Shown: positions 9,301-16,794 of the stretch, piece by piece | How the letters are laid out: every line of letters starts with the position of its first letter | Position numbering within the stretch: position 1 is the stretch's first letter | Assembly (NCBI GenBank): GCA_030824075.1 | Contig: JAVBYJ010000005.1 | Location: 1 to 64,000, forward strand | Direction: 5' to 3' | DNA from: Geothrix sp. | GTDB lineage: Bacteria; Acidobacteriota; Holophagae; Holophagales; Holophagaceae | Length of the DNA stretch: 64,000 bases | Program-made: the position numbers and the translations under genes | The notes under the pieces: generated by a model | What the model was told of the DNA's origin: nothing | The model's input: the letters and a program-made list of their open reading frames with translations, nothing else | The model's database searches: none

Positions 9301-11072
9301 GTGGTCTGAAGGATGCCGAGCGCCAGCGCATCACTGTGCTGGACCAGCTGGTGCCGGCTTCGATATCCGGTTCCATCCTGCTCGACGGTGGCCCCCAGAC
9401 CTTCACCCTGCCCGTGCCTCCGGCCGCCAAGGGCGACGCAGCCCTGGTCCTCACGCCCGTGGGCAACCTGGAGCACCTCGTTGCACCCTCGCTGCCCTAC
9501 CTCATCGGTTATCCCTATGGCTGCGTGGAACAGACCCTGTCGAGCTTCGTGCCCAATCTGCTGGTGGCCGAGCTCGTGAAGCAGGGCGCCATGCCCGGTC
9601 TGGATTGGAAGAAACTCACGGATCTGGATCGCAACATCCGCGACGGCGTCTTCAAGGTCTATGCCTACCAGCTGCCCAACGGCGGCTGGGGTTGGTATGC
9701 GCCGGGGGATTTCGGTCTGGATGCCAATCCCCACACCACGGGCTACGCCATCCAGAGTTTCGCCACCATGAAGCGATTGGGCTACGCGGTGGACGAGGGT
9801 GTCTACCGGCGCGGCCGCATGGCTGCCCTGAATCTCTTCCAGCAGCTGGCGCGGCAGGCGGATCAGGATGCCGGGACCAAGGCCAAGGGCCGCAGCGCCG
9901 ATCCCCAGGCGGATGCCGCCTACCTGCTGCTCTCCCTCGCCCTGACCGGTGAACCCATCGCGGGTCTGGTGGACAGTTCTGCCGACAAAGTGCTGAGCGG
10001 AAAATGGAGTGGCCCGCACGTTCACGCCATGACGGCCCTGGCTGCGGCCGAATCGAGACACCCCAAGGCCGCCACCCTGGCCGAGCGTCTGGAGCAGAGG
10101 GCGGTGGTGAAGGGCGGTCTGGCCCGCTGGGAGGGCCGCCGGGAGGATTGGTGGAGCTACGCCTCAGGTGATGTGGTGCCGACGGTGATGGCGCTGAAGG
10201 CGCTTTGCCTCGCGCGTCCTCAGTCGCCATTGATCCCTCAGGGCGAAACCTTCCTGGCCTCCGAGTACCGCGGCTACGGCTGGTATTCCACCTGGAGCAC
10301 GTCGCAGATCGTCGACCTGCTGCCCTACCTCTTGAGGACTCGCAAGCTGGACTGGAGCCCGCTGGCCATCCAGGCCGCGGTGCAGGGGGGACCCTCCTTC
10401 GCGTTCAAAGAGCGCCCCGAGGCCCGCCGCTGGAACGCCCGTGAACCGCGGGCAGGCAGCTTCGCCATGGCCGAGCCGAAGGCGGTGACTGTTACTGCCA
10501 GTGGCAAGGGCCTGCTGGTATGGACCTATGCCTACCAGGTGCCAGGCAGCGCTGCCGGCGCGCCGAAAGGCGAGGCCTCCTCGGCCCTGCGGATGACCGT
10601 GACCCGGAATCTCTGGCGCCTCAAAACACCCCAGGAAACGGGAAATGCCCGCCAAGGCTGGATCCGCCAGCCCTGGACGGGACTGATGAAAGCCGGAGAA
10701 GAGGCCTGGATGCAGGTGTCCTTCCGCACGGACCGCGATGCGGACTACGTGATGCTGGAAGTCCCCATACCTGGCGGCCTCAACCCCACGGTGAAACTGG
10801 AGGGCTTCGTGCTAGAGGGCAAGGCCTTCACGGAGGAGGGTTCCTCGGACACCTGGACGAAACCCCGCATCGAGGTCCATTCGGACAAGGTGACGTTCCT
10901 CTTCCCTCGCACCTGGAGCTGGAACACACACACCGTGCGAATCCTCCTGCGCGCGGGCATGGCGGGCAACTATCGCATCCGGCCCGCGAAACTGAGCCTC
11001 ATGTCGAATGAAGGGCAGTGGGTCACCTGCGACGGTGCGGAGCTGAAGGTCCAGGATGGAGGCGCGCGATGA
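6327..11072 (+). CDS. Bacterial alpha-2-macroglobulin (YfaS-type operon) with CVEQ thioester motif
   Basis: A periplasmic protease trap: family members are cleaved in a bait region and then capture the attacking protease. The 1581-residue protein has a signal peptide (residues 1-24, ending TTGTAQ) and no lipobox. MG-type beta domains include RPLYRPGQEVFVKAILR (about 316-332). The helical thioester domain has GCVEQ, with Cys1066 and Gln1069 placed to form the internal thioester, then QLPNGGWGWY and HTTGYAIQSF. ATG 6327 lies 1 nt after the previous stop and gives a proper signal peptide; the frame is open further upstream only inside the previous gene. Operon relatives of the YfaS/MagD type are described as lacking this thioester, so its presence is notable. 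Confidence 0.93.
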   Translation: MRWFRPILTLLLPAFLLLPTTGTAQKRAAEAPWREGGWTGAFATLRPTLPGKPGQLEAAGPIPAEARIRIYRVEDPDAFLKKGLLDRGTAAAEGGRGAQDPLDVLREAVLWGGRRAFVTVHRTATQGLRDTAKQADRLTSAKTAPAQVREGSALPLEGQPGITFITEFVPKVNENIAGRKGHEDDESGEDGFLSRVELPAQAAGLYLVEVLRGSEAAYVPWLVTDLALLSEQDGSRIRLQAVDGHDGAPKAGASGQIIEGTKFQSLAFDGTGRAEAPVTPGVRRMVLARSGASLAILASEGQSTASVRQRLYAFTERPLYRPGQEVFVKAILRRVDEGENRVVSGAQTLAFTVLDPEDTKVTEGQAKLLNTETGTYAAQFNLPGAGRLGLYRIVFEGPQGPGQAEFKVEQFVKPAFEVKVTAEKTKVGLGDTLAFHANARYFYGAAVRGAKADWFLYKVVPPKIRWIWDDEEAGPAPELMESGQLELDDEGMAELPSFKAESDGLWRMVVKVADASGQRNSGQAQVRAAAGDLVLMIAADRQVALPGKPFQVTARALDLDGKEVPGVAIALRAARIVAQKDSAYWWSRPNALKPGETVASAQGPQAMLSIPEGGAFLLVAEAKDAKGRPVVAQRQITVASEGTPLPAVPDLRAAADKPEYQPGDTARVLVQLPRPKLTLHWALEHESLGQRQSRAVAGTTALVDIPVTAAMQPNVWAVFEIVVEGRRQLVEVPIRVPKRDRRLQVAVTTDRERYQPGQPMKVSVEVKDASGRPSAADLSVGVVDEAIYALSQELHPDPVRFFHPTRRHGVLRSGSTDWSFHDLLRRQRPVWTLKQTRRGDFKADDDDKVRQNFKDTAHWTPFVATGRDGKASVDLVLPDNLTAWRATATAITADTKVGVGRSSKPASKPLQVALTLPRTLSLGEEARAIALVRNLSGQPLQGRIRLEVQNGRFTGTPEATFSLQDQGEYRLSLPLFSDKTGPLIVTARVEGGGLKDAERQRITVLDQLVPASISGSILLDGGPQTFTLPVPPAAKGDAALVLTPVGNLEHLVAPSLPYLIGYPYGCVEQTLSSFVPNLLVAELVKQGAMPGLDWKKLTDLDRNIRDGVFKVYAYQLPNGGWGWYAPGDFGLDANPHTTGYAIQSFATMKRLGYAVDEGVYRRGRMAALNLFQQLARQADQDAGTKAKGRSADPQADAAYLLLSLALTGEPIAGLVDSSADKVLSGKWSGPHVHAMTALAAAESRHPKAATLAERLEQRAVVKGGLARWEGRREDWWSYASGDVVPTVMALKALCLARPQSPLIPQGETFLASEYRGYGWYSTWSTSQIVDLLPYLLRTRKLDWSPLAIQAAVQGGPSFAFKERPEARRWNAREPRAGSFAMAEPKAVTVTASGKGLLVWTYAYQVPGSAAGAPKGEASSALRMTVTRNLWRLKTPQETGNARQGWIRQPWTGLMKAGEEAWMQVSFRTDRDADYVMLEVPIPGGLNPTVKLEGFVLEGKAFTEEGSSDTWTKPRIEVHSDKVTFLFPRTWSWNTHTVRILLRAGMAGNYRIRPAKLSLMSNEGQWVTCDGAELKVQDGGAR

Positions 11073-11926
11073 GGCGGTTCAGGGTTCTGCCCCTGCTTCT
11101 GATGGGGTTCCTCCTGGGCGCCCAGCAGGTCCGTGCGCCCAGGGCCCCGGCGATCTACGCGCCCGACCTTAAGCAGTGGCGCCTGGAGCTGTCCCCGGCC
11201 CTGGGTGGCTGGTCCAGTGACCGCGCCGTGAACCTGCGGCTCAAGCTGGTGGATCCCAGGGATCCGAATCCCCCCAAGGATGAGCCGGGACCCCGGTACC
11301 GCGACGACGATGAGGATGGGGGCGACTACGATCCAGGCGCCGAGGACACCCGCACCGCCGAACAGCTGAAACAGGCTCGGTTGGAGCGGGAGGCCGAGGT
11401 TGCGCGGAATGCCTGGCGCCAGCGCGTCCTGAAGGTCTGGTTCAACGGCTCGACCCTGACCTGGTCCACGCGCGTCGGCACCACGTTGAACACGGAGCTC
11501 ACCGCCCAGAATGGGGAGAACCGCCTGGAGATCCTTGAACCGGATTCAGGCCTGAGGGTGGTGCGCAGCTGGTGGGTGTCCACGGCGCGGACACGCCTGC
11601 GGGTCGTATCCCTTCAGGCTGGCGATACCTACACCAGCGGCAGCCTCCAGGTGCTGGAACCCGATGGCGCGCTGGCGGAAGGCGGACGTCGCACGCCTTC
11701 CGGCGGCATGTTGCGCTGGTCTGGCGAGTACACCCACGACACGCCACCGCCAGGGATCTACACCCTGAAGTGGACGGGTGGATGGCGAGGCGGCAAGCCC
11801 GCCCGCCTCAAAGTGGAGGCCGTGCTGGACGGCGGCACCGACCAGGAACGTCGCTGGACCTGGGAACGCCTCATCCTTCCGGGCGCAGGGCCCGTCACTT
11901 TCGGGACCTTCGATGTCGAACCTTAG
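11069..11926 (+). CDS. DUF2135 (YfaP-like) secreted protein
   Basis: A 285-residue exported protein with signal peptide MRRFRVLPLLLMGFLLGA and a beta-rich body. An acidic, Asp/Glu-rich stretch (about residues 75-105) precedes a segment WFNGSTLTWSTRVGT and a C-terminal region ending LPGAGPVTFGTFDVEP. The C-terminal half fits the DUF2135/YfaP proteins encoded beside YfaS macroglobulins in E. coli. The start ATG 11069 overlaps the macroglobulin stop (ATGA), with ATGGAGG upstream; the 3' end overlaps the next gene by 14 nt, so translation is coupled. It may bind or position the macroglobulin; this is suggested only by conserved gene order. Confidence 0.72.
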   Translation: MRRFRVLPLLLMGFLLGAQQVRAPRAPAIYAPDLKQWRLELSPALGGWSSDRAVNLRLKLVDPRDPNPPKDEPGPRYRDDDEDGGDYDPGAEDTRTAEQLKQARLEREAEVARNAWRQRVLKVWFNGSTLTWSTRVGTTLNTELTAQNGENRLEILEPDSGLRVVRSWWVSTARTRLRVVSLQAGDTYTSGSLQVLEPDGALAEGGRRTPSGGMLRWSGEYTHDTPPPGIYTLKWTGGWRGGKPARLKVEAVLDGGTDQERRWTWERLILPGAGPVTFGTFDVEP

Positions 11927-12719
11927 ACTGACCCTTGGGTTCGCCCTCGCGCTGGGGATGCTGGCCGCCCAGCCCGCGCCCGCGACGATGCAGGCGCCGG
12001 CTTTGCGGCCCGGTGAGGGCTTCGCCATCACCCTGGGGGATGGGGAAGTGCGCGCCTACGGCGAGGCCGGGAAGGAGGCCCCCATGGGCAGCCTCGCCAA
12101 GCTGGTGTGGATGCGTCTGGAAGGGGCCGAATGGTCCGGCCGGGGGGTGCGGTACACGTGCAAGGGCACAGCGGGCACCTTCACCTGCTGGAACCGCGAG
12201 GGCCATGGCCGCGTGGATGTGGGCAAGGCCCTCCGGGAGAGCTGCAACCTGGCCTTCCTGGCCTGGATCCAGGACGCCCAGACGCACTGGCGGAAGGATT
12301 ATGGCGAGGCGGCCGCCCGCGCCCGCATGGAAGACGTGTTCGCACCATTCCTCGGCCGACGCCTGCCTCAGGGGGAAACCCTGCCGCCCCTGACCCCCGC
12401 CTGGGTAGGCGATGGCGATCTGCTGCGCACCAGCCCCGAAGCCTTCCTGCGTTGGCTCATGGAACCGGACAAGGCCGAAGTGGTGACCTTCGGAAAGCGG
12501 TTCCTCGCCAGTTTCTGGGTCGAGGTGCAGGATCTTTTCGGCAAGGAGGGCTGGTGGTTCAAGACGGGCACCGCACCCGTGCCCGGCGACCCCACGGCCA
12601 CCAGCGCCTGGGTGGCGGGTGGCCGCGGATCCGCGTTGGTGGTGCTGCACCTTCCCCGGGGGCGCGGCAAGCAGGAAGGAATGACCCGCATTCGAGAGAT
12701 CCTGGGGTTGAAGGATTGA
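11913..12719 (+). CDS. Penicillin-binding-fold serine enzyme of the macroglobulin operon
   Basis: A 268-residue exported protein with signal peptide MSNLRLTLGFALALGMLAAQ. It carries the three active-site motifs of penicillin-binding proteins and serine beta-lactamases in order: SLAK (Ser60, Lys63), SCN (110-112) and KTGT (217-220). The spacing resembles class D beta-lactamases and transpeptidases. It may act as a small transpeptidase, D,D-peptidase or beta-lactamase; sequence alone cannot decide. The start ATG 11913 lies inside the end of the DUF2135 gene, and its stop shares one base with the next ATG (TGATG). E. coli pairs its other macroglobulin, YfhM, with PbpC, so a penicillin-binding partner beside a macroglobulin has precedent. 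Confidence 0.8.
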   Translation: MSNLRLTLGFALALGMLAAQPAPATMQAPALRPGEGFAITLGDGEVRAYGEAGKEAPMGSLAKLVWMRLEGAEWSGRGVRYTCKGTAGTFTCWNREGHGRVDVGKALRESCNLAFLAWIQDAQTHWRKDYGEAAARARMEDVFAPFLGRRLPQGETLPPLTPAWVGDGDLLRTSPEAFLRWLMEPDKAEVVTFGKRFLASFWVEVQDLFGKEGWWFKTGTAPVPGDPTATSAWVAGGRGSALVVLHLPRGRGKQEGMTRIREILGLKD

Positions 12720-14191
12720 TGATCCTGCTCGCTGTGGCACCGGCGCCGCCCTTCTCCCCCCCGATCCTGGAGGGGGACGCTGGGGCTCAGGGCGTGCTTG
12801 AGGAAGCCCTGCGAGTGGCCTTCGCCATGACAACGGCGTACGGACCTTGGCCAGTGGGGCCCTGGCGGGTGCGGATCCACGTCGATGCCCTCGCCTTCGA
12901 GCGGGCCACGGGGGCTCCGACGGGGCGCAGCGGCCAGTGGGTGGGCGATACGCTCCATCTGCGGCCCTGGGAGCAGCTGCGGCGCCGGGACCTGGGCACC
13001 ATCCTCCGGCATGAACTGACCCATCGGCGGTTCTCTGAGAAAGGGCTTCGTCGCTGGACCGAGGAGGCCCGCTGCCTCTGGTCCGAATCCCGCCGGAGGC
13101 CCCCGAAGGCGTGGCCTGCCGATCCTGTCGCCGCGCTGCAGGGTCGGCTCGACCGGGCCCTGGCGGGCGGAACCACCCGCGAACAGGCCTGGGCCTATCG
13201 GTGGCTTCGGGCCTGGCTCAGGGAGGAACCCCTTCCCGAGCCGCCCAGAGGGCAGCCACCACTGCCGGAGGTCTGGACGAAGGAGGCGATGGCCTTGGCG
13301 GGAACGGTCACCGTGGTCTGGCCCGCGGAGCGGCTCCAGGGCCCGCTGACAGTGAATGGACAGCGCTTGTCGCATCGGGCCGGAAGGACCTGGCGTTTCC
13401 ATGGGCAGGTTCGCTTTCCGGATGATTTCCCGGTGCGGGAGCTTCGGGGCACCGTGAGGGTCCGGGCTGAAACCCGGGGCTGGCGCCTCGCCTGGACGAC
13501 TTCCAGAGCCGCTTGGATCGCTGCGGCGGCCGAGGGGGAGTCGGGAGCCGACGCCCCTTTCGAGGCCCGCCGGGCCCTGGCATCGGTCCTTGAACGCTGG
13601 CTCGAGGGCCATCCGCGGCAGCATCCGGGCGGTGACCTCTGTCCGCTGACCCACTGCGCCGTGGTGCGAGGATCGGCCTCAGCGGACACAGCCCGCGCCG
13701 CAGCCACGGCCCCCGGGCTGGACCTCGATCCCCGTTGGGCCTTCTTTACCGGTTCAGCCGGGGGACGGTCCCTCAGCCCGCGGGAGGTCTGGGGTGCCGG
13801 GCCTTCGGATACCGGTGCTGTCAGTGCGGTTCAGGGCGATCGTTGGCGGGTCTGGGAACGCACCCTCAGCGCTGCCCAGGTCGCCGCCTTGAAGCGGGAC
13901 GTAAAGCCGGGCCTGAAACCGGGGCAGCTCGGGATGAAGCTGGGGCAGTCCGGGCCCTACGCGATGGAAGCGCTGCGCCTGGCCGCAGGGCGCCGCTTCG
14001 GGTGGACCCTCTGGCCCAGCAATGCCTGCGAAGGGGACCTGCAACCGGAGGGTTCCCTGCGCCTGAAGGGGCGCGGCTGGGGCCACAACACCGGTCTCTG
14101 CCTGGCCACAGCCCGGTTCCGCGCCGCGAAGGGCGCCACCGCCGAACAGATCCTGGCCGAGGCCTTCCCGCTTTCATGGCGGACCCTATGA
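12719..14191 (+). CDS. HExxH peptidase-like plus SpoIID/DUF2300-like protein (YfaQ-like)
   Basis: A 490-residue protein with two recognisable halves. The N-terminal half has LRHELTHRRF (HELTH at 98-102) followed by RRWTEEARCLW, whose Glu116 would be the third zinc ligand, as in peptidase-MA/gluzincin families. The C-terminal half has CPLTHC (Cys308, Cys313) and GRGWGHNTGLCLATA near residue 450, the two signatures of SpoIID-like amidase enhancers and of DUF2300 proteins such as E. coli YfaQ. The first residues are weakly hydrophobic, so export is uncertain. The start ATG 12719 overlaps the previous stop. A cell-wall-acting role is inferred. Confidence 0.7.
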   Translation: MILLAVAPAPPFSPPILEGDAGAQGVLEEALRVAFAMTTAYGPWPVGPWRVRIHVDALAFERATGAPTGRSGQWVGDTLHLRPWEQLRRRDLGTILRHELTHRRFSEKGLRRWTEEARCLWSESRRRPPKAWPADPVAALQGRLDRALAGGTTREQAWAYRWLRAWLREEPLPEPPRGQPPLPEVWTKEAMALAGTVTVVWPAERLQGPLTVNGQRLSHRAGRTWRFHGQVRFPDDFPVRELRGTVRVRAETRGWRLAWTTSRAAWIAAAAEGESGADAPFEARRALASVLERWLEGHPRQHPGGDLCPLTHCAVVRGSASADTARAAATAPGLDLDPRWAFFTGSAGGRSLSPREVWGAGPSDTGAVSAVQGDRWRVWERTLSAAQVAALKRDVKPGLKPGQLGMKLGQSGPYAMEALRLAAGRRFGWTLWPSNACEGDLQPEGSLRLKGRGWGHNTGLCLATARFRAAKGATAEQILAEAFPLSWRTL

Positions 14192-14430
14192 CCTGGTGGG
14201 TGTACCTCCTGCGCTGTGGCGATGGCACGCTCTATTGCGGCATCGCCCTCGACGTGGAGGCGCGGTTGAAGCTGCACCAAGAAGGCAAGGGCGCCAAATA
14301 CACCCGGGGGCGGGGGCCGCTGGAACTGGTCCATCGCGAACCTGGCGCCACCAAGGCCGAGGCGCTCCGGCGGGAGCGGGAGATCAAGCGGATGGCTCGA
14401 CCAGCCAAGCTCAGGCTGTGCGGCCTTTGA
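14188..14430 (+). CDS. GIY-YIG nuclease-superfamily protein (UPF0213/YhbQ-like)
   Basis: An 80-residue single-domain protein. WWVYLLRCGDGTLYCGIA gives the GIY-YIG signature (VYLL...YCGI), followed by the conserved Arg in VEARLKLH, then KYTRGRGPLELVHRE and a final EALRREREIK helix, the layout of stand-alone YhbQ-type domains acting on nucleic acids. The ATG at 14188 overlaps the previous stop (ATGA); an in-frame ATG at 14176 would add four residues. It ends the macroglobulin gene string, although nothing in its family suggests an envelope role. Its last 20 nt overlap the converging rpe gene. Confidence 0.88.
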   Translation: MTWWVYLLRCGDGTLYCGIALDVEARLKLHQEGKGAKYTRGRGPLELVHREPGATKAEALRREREIKRMARPAKLRLCGL

Positions 14431-15115
14431 GCATTTCTTCAAGCAATCCGGCCACGGCCCGCTTGGGTTCCTCGGCCTTGAACACGGCGTTGCCTGCCAC
14501 CAGGCAGTCGGCGCCGGCACGGATGAGATCCGCGGCGTTCTTCATGCCCACGCCACCATCCACCTGAATGAAGAAGGGCACGCCCCGTTCGGTGCGCAGG
14601 GTGTCCAGGCGCTTCACCTTGTCGAGGACCCGGGGGATGAAGCTCTGGCCGCCGAAACCGGGGTTTACGCTCATGAGCAGCACGAAGTCGAAGTCGCCCA
14701 CCAGGTCCATCAGGGTTTCGACGGGGGTACCCGGATTCAGCACCACGCCGGCCTTGCCGCCCGCCTGGCGAATGGCCGCCAGGGTGCGGTGCAGGTGTGG
14801 GTCGGCCTCCTGGTGGATGCTCACCCAGTCGGCGCCCGCCTTCACGAACTCCGCGGCATAGCGCAGGGGCTCCACGATCATCAGATGGCAGTCCAGAGGC
14901 AGGGTCGTGGCCTTGCGCAGGCTCTCCACCACGGGCAGGCCGATGGTGATGTTCGGCACGAAGCGGCCATCCATGACGTCCACATGCACCACCTGGGCAC
15001 CGGCGGATTCGATCATCCGCAGATCTTCACCCAGTCGGCTGAAGTCGGCGGAGAGCAGGGATGGCGCGAGCAGGGGGGAGGCGGGTCGGAGGCTCAATGA
15101 GTGGCTCATGGGCAT
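14411..15115 (-). CDS. rpe: Ribulose-phosphate 3-epimerase
   Basis: Interconverts ribulose-5-phosphate and xylulose-5-phosphate in the pentose phosphate pathway. The 234-residue TIM barrel shows APSLLSADFSRL, VHVDVMDGRFVPNITIG, LDCHLMIVEP, LLMSVNPGFGGQSFIP and FIQVDGGVGMKNA, which supply the His/Asp metal ligands and phosphate site of the family. The ATG at 15115 overlaps the stop of the upstream amidohydrolase (ATGA), implying coupled translation; ATG 15109 would also work. The length is normal. It converges with the GIY-YIG gene and overlaps it by 20 nt. Confidence 0.96.
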   Translation of the reverse strand: MPMSHSLSLRPASPLLAPSLLSADFSRLGEDLRMIESAGAQVVHVDVMDGRFVPNITIGLPVVESLRKATTLPLDCHLMIVEPLRYAAEFVKAGADWVSIHQEADPHLHRTLAAIRQAGGKAGVVLNPGTPVETLMDLVGDFDFVLLMSVNPGFGGQSFIPRVLDKVKRLDTLRTERGVPFFIQVDGGVGMKNAADLIRAGADCLVAGNAVFKAEEPKRAVAGLLEEMLKGRTA

Positions 15116-16716
15116 CAGTGTGCCAGGGGCACTTCCACCCCGTTCACCCACAACCGCCCAGGCTTCACTTTCCGGAGCGCCTCGGGGGTGATCTCGCCGA
15201 GGGGGACTTGTACCCACAGCAAGTCGGCCATGGCGCCCTTTTGGATCACGCCTAGGTCCTTGGCGCGACCCAGCGCCGCGGCGTTCCCGCCGGTGTAGGC
15301 CCGGACGGCCTCGAGGCGGGTGAGGCGCTGGGCGGGCAGGAAGCCGCCGGGCGGATTCCCTTCAGGATCCTGTCGTGTTTCGGCGGCGGCGAGGGCGATG
15401 AAGGGGTTGGCCTCCTCCACGGGCGCATCGCTGCCGAAGGCGAGCAGGGCTCCGCCCTCGGCGAAGCTGCGCCAGGGGAAGGCCTCATTCAGGCGTTCGG
15501 GCCCCAGGCGGGCAGGGGTCCAGCTGTGGTCCGAGGTGCAGTGGACGGGCTGCACGCTGGCCACGACGCCCAGCTTCCCGAAGCGGGCGGCATCCTCGGC
15601 GGTGACGATCTGGGCGTGCTCGATGCGTGGTGGCAGGGCGCCTCGCCCCCGCTTCATGGCCTGGACCAGCAGGTCGAGTGCCGCCCGGTTGGCGGCGTCC
15701 CCGATGGCGTGGATGGCGGGCTGGTAGCCGGCCCGCATGGTGATGGAAGCGTCGAGAGCGACTTTGGCGGGATCCGTGACCCACAGGCCCGACGTGCCGG
15801 GCTCGTCCGAGTAGGGCGCCAGCAGGCGCGCGCCGCGGCTCCCCAGCGCGCCGTCCAGGTAGAACTTCACGCCCTGCACCTGGAAGAAGGCCACCTTTTT
15901 GGGGCGACCCTGCTTCAGCTCTCGCAGCATGAGGTCGTGGTCGTGGGCCAGGTAGGCGAAGACGCGGATGGGCAGGGTCCTTGCGGCGGCCATCCGGCGG
16001 TAGGCGGCGAGTTCCCGGGCCTCCACACCCATGTCGGCGACCGATGTGAAGCCTTCGGCCCGAAGGGAGGCGAGACCGGCCTTGAGCTGGGTTTCCAATT
16101 CGGCATCGGTGGGCTGGGGGATGTGCTTCGCGACGAGGTCCACGGCGGCGTCGAGCAGGATGCCGTTGGGCCGGCCATAGGCGTCCTTGAGGATGCGTCC
16201 GCCTTCGGGATCCGGCGTATCGGGGCCAATGCCCGCCACGGCGAGGGCAGCGGTATTCACCCAGGCGGCGTGGCCATCCACCCGCTGCAGAAAGGCGGGG
16301 CGCGACCCGGTGAAGGCGTCCAGATCCAGAGCGCGGGGGAAGGCCTTGGTGGGCCAGCGGTTCTGGTCCCAGCCCCGGCCAAGCAGCCAACCCTCGGGAT
16401 GAGCCGTGGTCCAGGATCGAAGGCGACCCAGGGTTTCCTGCAGGCTATGGAGGCCCACCAGATCGACTTTTTGGCTGAGTGCCCCCAGGCCGCCCACATG
16501 GGCGTGGCCTTCGATCAGGCCCGGCAGCAGGGTGCCGCCTGGAAGATCCACCCGCTGTGCCTTGGGGTGGGTCCTGGCGAGTGTCTCGATCGGACCCACG
16601 GCCAGGATTTTCCCCTTCCGGATGGCGAGGGCCTGTCCACGTTGCGGTCCCTGGGATGACCAGAGATCGGCACCGGTGATGAGCTGTACCACGGGAGGCG
16701 GAGGTGGCAGGGGCAT
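15115..16716 (-). CDS. YtcJ-like metal-dependent amidohydrolase
   Basis: A 533-residue amidohydrolase of the YtcJ/amidohydrolase-3 group. It has an N-terminal beta sandwich ([11 protein letters not shown]...[12 protein letters not shown]), metal motif [10 protein letters not shown], central [14 protein letters not shown], then [24 protein letters not shown] and [15 protein letters not shown]. The substrate is unknown; relatives act on varied amides and carbamates. The ATG at 16716 gives the expected start [19 protein letters not shown]; the frame is open further upstream only across the divergent mutase gene. No clear ribosome-binding site is seen. No signal peptide is evident. It is co-transcribed with rpe. 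Confidence 0.88.
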   Translation of the reverse strand: MPLPPPPPVVQLITGADLWSSQGPQRGQALAIRKGKILAVGPIETLARTHPKAQRVDLPGGTLLPGLIEGHAHVGGLGALSQKVDLVGLHSLQETLGRLRSWTTAHPEGWLLGRGWDQNRWPTKAFPRALDLDAFTGSRPAFLQRVDGHAAWVNTAALAVAGIGPDTPDPEGGRILKDAYGRPNGILLDAAVDLVAKHIPQPTDAELETQLKAGLASLRAEGFTSVADMGVEARELAAYRRMAAARTLPIRVFAYLAHDHDLMLRELKQGRPKKVAFFQVQGVKFYLDGALGSRGARLLAPYSDEPGTSGLWVTDPAKVALDASITMRAGYQPAIHAIGDAANRAALDLLVQAMKRGRGALPPRIEHAQIVTAEDAARFGKLGVVASVQPVHCTSDHSWTPARLGPERLNEAFPWRSFAEGGALLAFGSDAPVEEANPFIALAAAETRQDPEGNPPGGFLPAQRLTRLEAVRAYTGGNAAALGRAKDLGVIQKGAMADLLWVQVPLGEITPEALRKVKPGRLWVNGVEVPLAH

Positions 16717-16794
16717 GGGCGTCTCACGGAAGGGAACGGCCAGTGTAGCGTCAGCCCCGGTTCGGGCGATAAGGTGGATCCCATCGGAGGCCCT

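Noticed and set aside
5643-10061. A 1472-codon open frame on the minus strand
   Set aside because: It lies fully opposite the macroglobulin and DUF1175 genes, whose frames have clear motifs. The antisense product is low-complexity His/Gly/Arg-rich, as expected from reverse reading of G+C-rich codons.
14207-14225. Sigma-54-like TGGCACG...TTGC inside the GIY-YIG gene
   Set aside because: GG and GC are 11 nt apart instead of 10, and the site is within a coding sequence.
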